Shown here: positions 16,878 through 24,582 of the stretch, one piece after another
Layout: each line of letters opens with the position of its first letter
Numbering within the stretch: position 1 is the stretch's first letter
Assembly (NCBI GenBank): GCA_020073525.1
Contig: JAIQFA010000005.1
Location: forward strand, 58,169 to 122,168
Direction of reading: 5' to 3'
Origin: Terriglobia bacterium
Lineage (GTDB): Bacteria; Acidobacteriota; Terriglobia; Terriglobales; Acidobacteriaceae
Length of the DNA: 64,000 nucleotides
Notes under the pieces: model-generated
The model's database searches: none
What the model saw: the letters and a program-made list of their open reading frames with translations, nothing else
Told to the model about the DNA's origin: nothing
Program-made: the position numbers and the translations under genes

Positions 16878-17804
16878 TTAGCGGGACGCGGCGCGGGCGC
16901 GTGCCGAGGACTGTTGGGCAAGAACTTCCAACGTGGGATAAGACTTGGCGGCCGTAAATGTGCGCTCCGGCGGAAGCGTTCCGGTGGCAATCGATTTCAC
17001 CATCATCTCGATCGCCTGATCCGCATTCGGCGGAATGAAAATGGTGGCAGCCAGTAGCTTGCTTCGCACCCACTCTTGTCCGGTTTTGGGAAGTCCGTCG
17101 CAACCGAGAAACGGCATCTTCTGCAATTGCTCCTGCAGGTCGCGGCATTCTTCAAACGCTTTGCGGGCGCCCATCGCCATGGAATCGTCCTGCGCGCAGA
17201 CGGCTTCGATCCGCGCCTGGCGAGAGGTCGGAAGACGCAGCCATGAACTCACCGCCTTGTAGGCGCTGGCTTCAGTCCAATGGGCCTTCAGGACGCGAAG
17301 TTGAACGCCGTCGGACTTGGTTCCCAGCAGTCCGGTATAGCGTTGTTTGGCCGCCGAATTTTCGCCGGGACCTTGAATGTAGAGAACGTTGCCACCGCGA
17401 GGCAGCAGAGTGCCGAGTTGCTGTCCCTGGATGCGGCCAATCTCTTCGTGGTTCGAGGTGATGGTAAATGTGGGCACATGGAATTGGCGGCGGAGTTCGG
17501 CAATGTAGTCGCCGTCGCGATTCAGCAGCACCACTCCGATGCCAGCAGCAGCGGCAGCGCGGGCAACCTGAGGATGCGCGGTAGAGCCTGCCGGCTCAAA
17601 CATGATGGCGTCGGGCCGCGGAGCGGTCGTGGACTGGATGTTGGACAGCAGTTGCTGGCTCTGCACAATGCCGTCGTTCCGGGCATACACGATCTCGAGG
17701 TCAACTCCCAGTTTGCTGGCGGCGTGCTGCGCAGCGGACGTCTGCTCAATCTGGTAATCGTTGTCGTCGTTGGTCAGCGAGAGCAGGAAGCGCAACTTTT
17801 TCAT
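16878..17804 (-). CDS. Sugar-binding-protein-like (periplasmic binding protein type 1) protein lacking a signal peptide
   Basis: The protein from the ATG at 17804 (MKKLRFLLSLTNDDNDYQ) has the RbsB/LacI-type ligand-binding fold: alternation of strands such as DLEIVYARND, PDAIMFEPAG, GIGVVLLNRDGDY, then ITSNHEEIGRIQGQQL, GNVLYIQGP, and IEAVCAQDDSMAMGARKAF with the second-lobe FLGCDGLPKTG. In-frame extension to 17963 would include residues encoded by a TGAGCGAAG-type repeat (CPERSRR), so I reject it. There is no signal peptide, TM segment, HTH or adjacent ABC transporter. It could be a cytosolic sensor or depend on another export route. Confidence 0.75.
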   Translation of the reverse strand: MKKLRFLLSLTNDDNDYQIEQTSAAQHAASKLGVDLEIVYARNDGIVQSQQLLSNIQSTTAPRPDAIMFEPAGSTAHPQVARAAAAAGIGVVLLNRDGDYIAELRRQFHVPTFTITSNHEEIGRIQGQQLGTLLPRGGNVLYIQGPGENSAAKQRYTGLLGTKSDGVQLRVLKAHWTEASAYKAVSSWLRLPTSRQARIEAVCAQDDSMAMGARKAFEECRDLQEQLQKMPFLGCDGLPKTGQEWVRSKLLAATIFIPPNADQAIEMMVKSIATGTLPPERTFTAAKSYPTLEVLAQQSSARARAASR

Positions 17805-17924
17805 TCCAAGGATGCTTCTGGCGCAATCATACGCCGCTGCCACAGCAGGCAGAGATGCTTGCTCTAGGTGACGCGTGACGATGGTAACGGGCTTAATTCT
17901 GGCGCGTGGCTGCTTTCGCTGGCG

Positions 17925-17960
17925 AGGGCGCCTTCGACTTCGCTCAGGGCAGGTCCGCGC
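17925..17960. repeat. CCTTCGACTTCGCTCAGG repeat
   Basis: GCGCCTTCGACTTCGCTCAGGGCAGG is a copy, in inverse orientation, of the TGAGCGAAGTCGAAGG family seen at 871-1090. It lies between the binding-protein gene and the tRNA. Confidence 0.6.
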
Positions 17961-17998
17961 CACATGATCTGGGCGAATGTGTAAGATATGGGAAGGAA

Positions 17999-18074
17999 GG
18001 GCCCATAGCTCAACGGTTAGAGCAGCAGACTCATAATCTGTTGGTTCCTGGTTCGAATCCAGGTGGGCCCACCA
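17999..18074 (+). tRNA. tRNA with CAU anticodon, probably tRNA-Ile2 (lysidine-modified)
   Basis: The cloverleaf is complete: acceptor GGGCCCA/TGGGCCC, D arm GCTC...GAGC, anticodon arm GCAGA-CTCATAA-TCTGT, T arm CCTGG-TTCGAAT-CCAGG, encoded CCA and discriminator A. The anticodon is CAT. C4-G69 and C5-G68 in the acceptor and a G27-U43 wobble are features linked with TilS recognition of tRNA-Ile2, and the anticodon arm resembles E. coli Ile2. Elongator tRNA-Met is the alternative; initiator is excluded because the 1-72 pair is G-C and the anticodon stem lacks the three G-C pairs. Confidence 0.93.
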
Positions 18075-18243
18075 ACCTCAACGAAGACGGCGCCATTGCT
18101 TGGGCCACCTGCCCCACTTTTCTCTGATTCAAGTTGTTGCATGTTCAACATGGTGTGGCCTCACCGCATCCTGCGAGTCGAGTCCTAGTCCCTCCTGCAC
18201 AAAAGCGCTACACTGTCCGCCGAGTGTACGAGGAGGTCCGTTT

Positions 18244-18735
18244 ATGCGCTCTAGAGTCATGCAGGTGCTGGTAGGCAGTGTTTGCCTGATGCTGTGGGTT
18301 GGGTTTGTGCACGCCCAATCGGCTAAGCCGCTGGCCGGAGTAAAAACCGTCCAGGTTGATCCCACCGTCGTTCCCCATGCCGACAAGGTCAAGGAAGAAC
18401 AGGCCCCGAACCAGGTTGCCGACAGCCTGAGAAATGCGCTGAAGGATGCCAACTTTGAAATTGGCGAAGCACCCATTCGCGCCCACATTGTGCTGGATGA
18501 GTTCACGTCGGGCAACACTGCCAAGCGATTTATGGTCGGCTTCGGCGCCGGCCGCAGCACGGTCGATTGCCAACTGGTGATTCAGGACGCCGCCGGGAAA
18601 GAATTGGTGAACCGGAGAATCCGCGTGCGCGGGAACCTGATCTTTAGTCCATATCAGGGCAACAACACGCAGCGCCGGCAAGCCGTAACCAGTTTTGAGC
18701 AGCGGCTCATAGAAGAGATCGAAAAACTGAAGTGA
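18244..18735 (+). CDS. Secreted DUF4410-like protein
   Basis: The ATG at 18244 follows GAGGAGG and begins a signal peptide (MRSRVMQVLVGSVCLMLWVGFVHAQ). The 163-residue product then has a region with KVKEEQAPNQVADSLRNALKDANFEI and the segment GNTAKRFMVGFGAGRSTVDCQL followed by VIQDAAGKELVNRRIRV, which is the core pattern of DUF4410 proteins (function unknown, envelope-associated). Earlier in-frame starts would overlap the tRNA flank and have no ribosome-binding site. Confidence 0.8.
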   Translation: MRSRVMQVLVGSVCLMLWVGFVHAQSAKPLAGVKTVQVDPTVVPHADKVKEEQAPNQVADSLRNALKDANFEIGEAPIRAHIVLDEFTSGNTAKRFMVGFGAGRSTVDCQLVIQDAAGKELVNRRIRVRGNLIFSPYQGNNTQRRQAVTSFEQRLIEEIEKLK

Positions 18736-18912
18736 GTCGCGGCCCATCTGCCGTGTTGCGGCCCAAGAAGGCCTTACTGAAGGCGAGGCGAGGCTAGCTT
18801 CTCCTCGAACCTCTGCGTGGCCGCTACGGAGGGTCTGGGCGCGTCTTGGCAGAGATGCCGGCGTTCCCGAAAGCAGGATCGTTCGAAGATCGTCAGCTAC
18901 CACCCACGAACC

Positions 18913-20481
18913 CTACTCGGCCACAACTTCGATGGCGGTCACGGTGGCGTAGCGCGTTACCGGCACAAATTCCAGCAGCAGTTTGCCTTGAGCGTTCGGT
19001 TGCAAGCCCTTGACCTTGCGTACGAGAGGGCGATTCTCTCCCGCCTCGTCGAGAATGTTCAGGTTGGACAGGATCGTTTTGCCATTGCAGAACACGTTGA
19101 ATACACGCTCTCCCGACGCCGGGTTGGAACGGGCCTCTGGGGCTGCGTTGGGGCCGGAACTCTCAGCTCCGCCATGGTGTTCGATGAAGTACAGGGTCGC
19201 CGTATATCTGCCGGGGGCAACTGGAATTGCGTAAGAGAAATGGCCCCAGCGCTCGCTTTCATAAAACTCCGGGTCGTCGGTTCCGGACGAGGGCTCATGG
19301 CTGTTGCTGAGCTGGCCGCCTTTAAAATAGGTGTCAGGGCTCCACCAGTGGCTGTCGTCGGAGTAATACGGATTGTCGCGGGCGACGATGCGCACCGGCC
19401 TCGCATGTCCCCGAATTCCGGGCAGTATCTCGATTGCGGAGAGCATACCGTTTCCGCCTTTCACCGCTGAAAAACTGAGATGAAGCTGGCCATCGGAAGC
19501 AGGAGCCACATCGGGAAAGACCTTCACCTCCGCTGTGAGATCGCCGCCGGAATCGGCGAGCACGTCGAAGTCATTGAGCAGCGGTTCGCCGTTGGCACGT
19601 ACCGTCATGATACGGCTGCCTTCTCCGCCGCCGCCCGCGTTCTCTGGACCGTAATACGTCTCGGCGAAGTGCAAGTGAAGTTCATACGTGCCAGGTTTCA
19701 GGGGAATGTCGTAGGTGAAGTCGCCCTGACGGCTGCTGCGATAGATGATAGGGTCTTGCGTGCGCCAGATGTGCTGGGCCGAGCCTGCCACCGCGGTACC
19801 GCCGGAGAAGTACGAGTCGGGACTCCAAAGTTTGCCGGCATGATCCACGTACTTGCGGGTGGCGCCGGCCAAAATGCGGACTTCTTCGCCCACTGGCAAT
19901 CCCACGACCGGCTCGGTGGTGAGTTGCGGCGAGTAGGAAGAACGAATAATAGGACGTGGTCTTGATCTCTGGTACGCCACAAACGCCACAAGGCCCAGCA
20001 CAACGAGGAGCGCGATCGTACCTTCCAGGATCCAAATCTGGCGCCGTCGCCAACCCGTTGGCTGCATGCCATCCGGAGCCCGAGCCTGCGCAGTACCCGA
20101 CGAGTTCAACAGAGGAGTTGCCTCACATTCCGGCACTCGCTCAAAAATCGGGACATACTGGCCTATCGGAATTGTGATGTGTATGGCATGGGTTGCGCCT
20201 TCGGAGGCGTAGTACTCGCTCAGGCGCTTGCGCAGGCGGTTGGCTTGGACACGAACGATCGAATCCGTGTCCTGGTCGAAGGTATCGCGACGGTCAAACA
20301 CGTCGAGCGCAACCGAGTATTCCTTGATCTGCCCGCTTTCGCCCGCAAACGCCTTTTCACACAAGTAGGTGAGGAGGTGAACGAGCGTGGGACACCGGGC
20401 AAAGAGGTGGGACTGAACCACGGCCTGCAGTTCGGCGCGTTCCATTTCCCGGTTTACGGATTCTGCTGCCGTCGAAGGCAC
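18913..20481 (-). CDS. Transmembrane wHTH-like regulator with two extracytoplasmic malectin domains
   Basis: The 522-residue protein has three parts. Residues about 12-113 match the winged-helix-like domain found at the N-terminus of acidobacterial and proteobacterial multidomain regulators (FARCPTLVHLLTYLCEKAF, IKEYSVALDVFDR, DSIVRVQANRLRKRLSEYY, IPIGQYVPIF). A single membrane span is at about 149-170 after the basic GWRRR. Residues about 200-345 and 353-520 are two malectin-type carbohydrate-binding domains (WSPDSYFSGG / WSPDTYFKGG, FTYDIPLKPGTYELHLHFAE / FSYAIPVAPGRYTATLYFIE). The start is GTG with AGGAGG six bases upstream. This ToxR-like layout suggests direct sugar sensing across the membrane; that is inference. 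Confidence 0.8.
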   Translation of the reverse strand: MPSTAAESVNREMERAELQAVVQSHLFARCPTLVHLLTYLCEKAFAGESGQIKEYSVALDVFDRRDTFDQDTDSIVRVQANRLRKRLSEYYASEGATHAIHITIPIGQYVPIFERVPECEATPLLNSSGTAQARAPDGMQPTGWRRRQIWILEGTIALLVVLGLVAFVAYQRSRPRPIIRSSYSPQLTTEPVVGLPVGEEVRILAGATRKYVDHAGKLWSPDSYFSGGTAVAGSAQHIWRTQDPIIYRSSRQGDFTYDIPLKPGTYELHLHFAETYYGPENAGGGGEGSRIMTVRANGEPLLNDFDVLADSGGDLTAEVKVFPDVAPASDGQLHLSFSAVKGGNGMLSAIEILPGIRGHARPVRIVARDNPYYSDDSHWWSPDTYFKGGQLSNSHEPSSGTDDPEFYESERWGHFSYAIPVAPGRYTATLYFIEHHGGAESSGPNAAPEARSNPASGERVFNVFCNGKTILSNLNILDEAGENRPLVRKVKGLQPNAQGKLLLEFVPVTRYATVTAIEVVAE

Positions 20482-20808
20482 CGGCGCCTCCTAAATAAGT
20501 GCTGCTCCCTTTGTACACCCGCCAGCTTCGCTTTAGCGGTCTGCAAACGGTTACGTAACCCCTGTAACGGTCGCTTAACTCCAAGCGGAAGTGTCACCTG
20601 CAGGCCCGCGGCCGCAAGCTAAGTGGTTGCTCCAGTGGGACATCGGTTGCCGGTGAAAGTGACCGGGGCGACTTAGCCCCAAAGTAGCGGATATAGCGTT
20701 GTGGAGGGCGGAAATCCGCGTCATAACTGAGCCGGATGCGGAGGGCAGATCACCGGGGCGAGCGACACCCAAACCGGAATGAGGCAACTCCGGAAAGGGA
20801 GGCAGGGT
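20482..20808. promoter_or_regulatory. Divergent control region with a perfect 12-bp palindrome
   Basis: The 327-bp gap separates the minus-strand membrane regulator and the plus-strand TPR gene. GGTTACGTAACC (20549-20560), a perfect palindrome, lies 68 bp upstream of the regulator start, followed by CCCTGTAACGG, which repeats part of the half-site. I see no gene. An operator for the neighbouring DNA-binding-like protein is a reasonable guess. Confidence 0.4.
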
Positions 20809-21582
20809 ATGAGAAAAAACTTCACAGTGAGAATGGTACTGGTAGCGTTGCTGATGACATTGACCAGATACAGCGCCGCCACGGCTGCGCCAGAAGCGAC
20901 CCAGGTCAGCATGGGGTCGATGACGGTGTCTGAACTGGAGAAAGCCGGGGATGCGGCGAGAATGCAAAAGAACTACCCGGAAGCGATCCAGTACTTTCAG
21001 GCGGCAGTTCGGAAAGACAAGAAAAACTGGACGCTGTACAACAAGCTGGGCATGGCCGAAATGAAGAACAATGATCTGCGAGCCGCCCGTTCGGATTTCG
21101 AGAGAGCGGCCAAGCGCAATCCCAAGTCTGCCGAAGCGGTCAATAACATTGGAGCTGTGGATTTTGTGAAGAGGAACTATGGCTCCGCCGCAAAGTACTT
21201 CAAGAAGGCGGTTGCGCTCGATGAAACGCGAGCAACGTTTCACGTCAACCTCGGCGCTGCCTGGTTTGGGCAGAACAAGGTGGACCGCGCCGTGATCGAA
21301 TACACGCGGGCCTTGGAACTGGAGCCGGACATCTTGAAGCAGGACTCCAGAGCGGGAGCGGTTGCCCAGATCTCAAGTCCCGAAGAACGCGCCCGGTATG
21401 CGTATATGCTGGCGAAGATCTATGCCAGACGAGGCGATGTGGACAATTGCCTCCAGTGCTTGAAGAAGGCCAAGGAGGAGGGCTATCGCAATCTTGCCGG
21501 TGTCTACAAAGAAGAGGAGTTCAGCCGGATGTGGCAAGATTCCAGACTGCATGAGGTAGTTCCGCCACCGACGCCAAAGTAG
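20809..21582 (+). CDS. Secreted tetratricopeptide-repeat protein
   Basis: The ATG at 20809 follows GGGAGGCAGG and starts a signal peptide (MRKNFTVRMVLVALLMTLTRYSAATA), so the protein is probably periplasmic; an in-frame ATG at 20779 only adds ten polar residues. Four TPR-like helical pairs follow (about 45-190): KAGDAARMQKNYPEAIQYFQ, LGMAEMKNNDLRAARSDFER, IGAVDFVKRNYGSAAKYFKK and LGAAWFGQNKVDRAVIEYTR, then a fifth, more divergent pair. It is likely a protein-interaction scaffold. It is divergent from the malectin regulator. Confidence 0.87.
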   Translation: MRKNFTVRMVLVALLMTLTRYSAATAAPEATQVSMGSMTVSELEKAGDAARMQKNYPEAIQYFQAAVRKDKKNWTLYNKLGMAEMKNNDLRAARSDFERAAKRNPKSAEAVNNIGAVDFVKRNYGSAAKYFKKAVALDETRATFHVNLGAAWFGQNKVDRAVIEYTRALELEPDILKQDSRAGAVAQISSPEERARYAYMLAKIYARRGDVDNCLQCLKKAKEEGYRNLAGVYKEEEFSRMWQDSRLHEVVPPPTPK

Positions 21583-21604
21583 GTGGGGCGGTTTCGTCCT
21601 GGAC

Positions 21605-21647
21605 AAGGGCTTCTCCCCTCTGAGCGGCGGGGAGAAGCCCTTCTATT
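21605..21647. terminator. Strong hairpin terminator between convergent genes
   Basis: AAGGGCTTCTCCCC (21605-21618) pairs perfectly with GGGGAGAAGCCCTT (21629-21642) and is followed by CTATTTT. It lies 22 bp after the TPR gene and also before the end of the convergent kinase-like gene, so it may serve both strands. Confidence 0.85.
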
Positions 21648-21712
21648 TTCCCGGCGCGGGAGGCAAGGCTTGCGGAGCCGTGCTCCGTAGGAGCGGTCGA
21701 ATGCGTCCGCCC

Positions 21713-22591
21713 CTACGCAGGCATAATTACTCGCAGCGCGCCCGCGGCTGCGGAAATCTCGGCCGGCGTCTCGCACACAAATTCTCCATCCGCGTAAATC
21801 TCAAGTGGAGTTTCCGTCTCCACGATCACTCGCTCCGCTTTCGAGTACTCCACCTTGGGCGAGAGCAGATGATGCCCGAAGTACACCGACGGAAACATGC
21901 AAAACAGTTTAAAGGGATTCATCGTGCTGACCCGGCAGATGTCAAGCTTGCCATCCGCAAAATCTGCTTTCGGCGCAATGCGCATACCGTCACCATAAAA
22001 CTGCGTGTTGGCGAAGGCGGCGAGCAAGGTGAGCTTCCCGGCCTCCGTATGATCCGTGCCGCTAAGTTGCGTGGCATTGACGTGCTTCAGTCGCATCGAG
22101 AACGCTGGAAGTTTGAGCAGCAGCGGCAACAGCGACAGAACGTAGCCGCCATGCCCGCGCAGCCAGCGCGGCATTCGATTGGCGCTGCGAGCGGCGGCCG
22201 AATCCAGACCGCACCCGGCGACGCAACAGAAATAGTGGATATGCTCTGGCGAGGAGGATGGAACGATGACCCCGAGATCTACTGCCCGAGCCTGAACTTC
22301 CCCTGCTTCGAAATCACGCCACACGCGCAGGGAGTCGCGCACTGACCGCAGCCTGAGCGCGCGGGCAAAATCATTGCCACTGCCAGCTGGGACGATCAGC
22401 ACGGGAAGCTGCAGTCGCACGAACGCGGGCAGATGGCGGTGAATGGTGCCGTCTCCACCGAAGAGCAGGATGACGTCGGCGTCGTTGGAAGATGCCGGCA
22501 ATCCCTGGAGCCACTCTGCTCTGGAGCCAGCCTGAAACGCCTTCAAGTCTGCCGGCGAGGTTCCCAACCCGAAGATGGCGGCGGCGCGCAT
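21713..22591 (-). CDS. Diacylglycerol kinase-family lipid kinase
   Basis: The 292-residue protein has the DAGK catalytic signature ILLFGGDGTIHRHL (ATP-binding GGDGT), followed by PVLIVPAGSGNDFARAL (the GTGND-like loop, here GSGND) and the second-domain elements FANTQFYGDGMRIAPKADFADGKLDI and YADGEFV. Such YegS/DgkB/BmrU-like enzymes phosphorylate diacylglycerol, ceramide or related lipids at the inner membrane. The N-terminus is short: the usual NP-x-xG strand before GGDGT is not obvious. The actual lipid substrate cannot be told. Confidence 0.85.
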   Translation of the reverse strand: MRAAAIFGLGTSPADLKAFQAGSRAEWLQGLPASSNDADVILLFGGDGTIHRHLPAFVRLQLPVLIVPAGSGNDFARALRLRSVRDSLRVWRDFEAGEVQARAVDLGVIVPSSSPEHIHYFCCVAGCGLDSAAARSANRMPRWLRGHGGYVLSLLPLLLKLPAFSMRLKHVNATQLSGTDHTEAGKLTLLAAFANTQFYGDGMRIAPKADFADGKLDICRVSTMNPFKLFCMFPSVYFGHHLLSPKVEYSKAERVIVETETPLEIYADGEFVCETPAEISAAAGALRVIMPA

Positions 22592-22654
22592 GAGCTATGC
22601 GTTCAGCATTGTGGAAAATCAAAAGCTGTTGTGACTGCCGGCAGCTGCCGAGCT

Positions 22655-22712
22655 TCGCTCGGCCTGGACGGGCGAGGCGCCCGTCCCCACACCGGCATCA
22701 TCCCCACACCGG
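22655..22712. repeat. Double-hairpin GCTTCGC / GGGCGAGGCGCCC repeat
   Basis: CGAGCTTCGCTCGGCCTGG and ACGGGCGAGGCGCCCGTCCCC are adjacent hairpins with the same order and CCTGGACGGG joint as at 14613-14672. CCCCACACCGGC occurs twice after them. It separates the kinase-like gene from the S10 peptidase gene. Confidence 0.65.
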
Positions 22713-22717
22713 CACTA

Positions 22718-24364
22718 CTATTTCGGCAGGCACTTCTCCATGAAGTTGATCAGGTCTCTCTTCATCTTGTCATGCTCGGCGCGATCGATGTACACCATGT
22801 GTCCCGAGTCGTAGGTGGCATACGAAACATTCTGGCGAAACTGCGGGCCGAGGTCCAAGTGATCCATGGTCCAATTGGCCGCGGCGAAGGGAGTGGCCAA
22901 ATCGTAGTAGCCCTCCATCACCAGAATCTTCATATATGGGTTCTTGATCATGGCCGATCGCAACCCGCCCGCCGTGCTGGGAAAGCCTTCCACGGCATTG
23001 CCCCACTCCCAACTCTTGAAGCCGGGCTGGTCGTAGGCGAAAACCCTGTAGGGCATGTCGGACTTGTAGTTCAGCTCGGTGCGCAGGTAGTTGTTGAACG
23101 CCGATGTGTAAGGCGGCAGGATGGCCGAGCCGGTTGGGTCATAGAAACGATCATCGTCGGGATTCGGGCTGGTGAAGCGGCCATCGAGGCGGCCCGCGAC
23201 CAGCTTCTGATCGAGCAGCAACTCCTTGGTGAAGGTGGGAACGTCGATGCGCAGATTGTGCGCTTCGATCACCTCCGGTCGCAGCCCGATGTAGCGGGAC
23301 AGTTGCTCCACAATCTTGCGGTGCTCTTCCGGTGTCAAGGCGTCACCCTTGCCGAGAGCCAGCGCGTAATCATTGGACGACCAGCGCACGACTTCATCGC
23401 GCGTTTTCGCCATGTCCTGGGTCAAGTCGGCGGAGAGCTTGTGATGGTAGCCGGCGATCATGTTGAAAGTCGGCACCAGCAGAAAATAAGGCAGGTCGTT
23501 CGATTTATTCCATTCCAGCGTTTGGAAATCCACCGCCATCGAGAGCAAGGTCACGCCGTTGAACGCGATGCCATGGTCGGCCAGGTACCCGGCAATACCG
23601 GCGGCGCGCGTCGTGCCGTAGCTTTCCCCAAGCAGGAACAGCGGAGAACTCCAGCGATCATAGCGCGAGATGTAGAGGCGGATGAATTCTCCGAAAGCCT
23701 GCACATCGCCTTTGACCCCCAGAAATCTCTTGGTAAGTTCGGCGGTCGCAGCCCGCGAGTAGCCGGTGGCCATAGCATCGACCATGACGATGTCGCTGCG
23801 ATCGAGAAGCGTGTCGGGATTGTCTTCCAGACGATAAGGTGCGGCGGGCATGAATCCGTTCGGCTGCAGCACCACGCGCTTCGGTCCGAGCGCGCCCATG
23901 TGCAGCCACACCGAGGCCGAGCCGGGGCCGCCGTTGAACGAGAACGTCAGCGGCCGTTTTCCAGCGTCCTGCCCATCGAGGATGTAGGCGACGAAAAACA
24001 TTTCGGCTTCGGTCTTGCCATCCTCGCGCTTGATAGGGAGCCGGCCAGTGGTTGCGGTATAGCTGAGAGTCTTGCCGTTCAACGCGACCTGGTGGTGTGT
24101 GACGACGGGCGGCACTTCCGCCACATCGTAATGTTCTTCCTTATCGGCAGCTTCGCTGGCATCGCCTTTCGATGGCTCTGCGGGCTTGCTGCTTTCCGCG
24201 GACTTATCCGGAGTGGTGGCAGTGGACGGCGTTGGTTCTTTCTTGCCTTTATCCTTCCTGGGCGCGGCCTGCTTCGCGTTCTCGGCCGTTGTGTCTTGGT
24301 TTTGCTGCGCCCCTGCGAACGGAATCGTCAACAGGGCGAGGAAGAGAACCATCAGAATTCTCAT
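22718..24364 (-). CDS. Secreted serine carboxypeptidase (S10 family)
   Basis: The 548-residue protein has a signal peptide (MRILMVLFLALLTIPFAGA), a Lys/Pro/Ser-rich spacer (about 25-80) and the S10 catalytic domain: FSFNGGPGSASVWLHMGALGP, the nucleophile motif LLGESYGTTRAAG, the Asp in GYYDLATPF and the His in YDSGHMVY. S10 enzymes remove C-terminal residues from peptides at acidic pH; this one would act in the periplasm or outside. Acidobacteria often carry such genes. The long open frame on the opposite strand (22433-24400) is a codon-bias shadow. Confidence 0.9.
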   Translation of the reverse strand: MRILMVLFLALLTIPFAGAQQNQDTTAENAKQAAPRKDKGKKEPTPSTATTPDKSAESSKPAEPSKGDASEAADKEEHYDVAEVPPVVTHHQVALNGKTLSYTATTGRLPIKREDGKTEAEMFFVAYILDGQDAGKRPLTFSFNGGPGSASVWLHMGALGPKRVVLQPNGFMPAAPYRLEDNPDTLLDRSDIVMVDAMATGYSRAATAELTKRFLGVKGDVQAFGEFIRLYISRYDRWSSPLFLLGESYGTTRAAGIAGYLADHGIAFNGVTLLSMAVDFQTLEWNKSNDLPYFLLVPTFNMIAGYHHKLSADLTQDMAKTRDEVVRWSSNDYALALGKGDALTPEEHRKIVEQLSRYIGLRPEVIEAHNLRIDVPTFTKELLLDQKLVAGRLDGRFTSPNPDDDRFYDPTGSAILPPYTSAFNNYLRTELNYKSDMPYRVFAYDQPGFKSWEWGNAVEGFPSTAGGLRSAMIKNPYMKILVMEGYYDLATPFAAANWTMDHLDLGPQFRQNVSYATYDSGHMVYIDRAEHDKMKRDLINFMEKCLPK

Positions 24365-24582
24365 GCTTGTCTCCGAAAAAGAATTGGACCAGCATTATAG
24401 CGTTTTCGCACGTCGCGCTTGAAAAAAGCGCCATCCGAAGGCCGGGTTTTTTCTTTTTGCAGCCACACGTCCCACCACGCCGGAGCCCACTCCGGACGTG
24501 CTAGAATTTGGTGCGCCTGAAATACTTCCACCGGCTCGGTGGCGTGCAGATCTATCCACCCTGGCAATGACGGACTGAGAAC

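Noticed and set aside
22433-24400. 655-codon open frame on the plus strand opposite the S10 carboxypeptidase
   Set aside because: It is antisense to a gene with complete catalytic motifs, has no start signal and reads as Arg/Gly/Val-rich shadow sequence produced by high GC at third codon positions.
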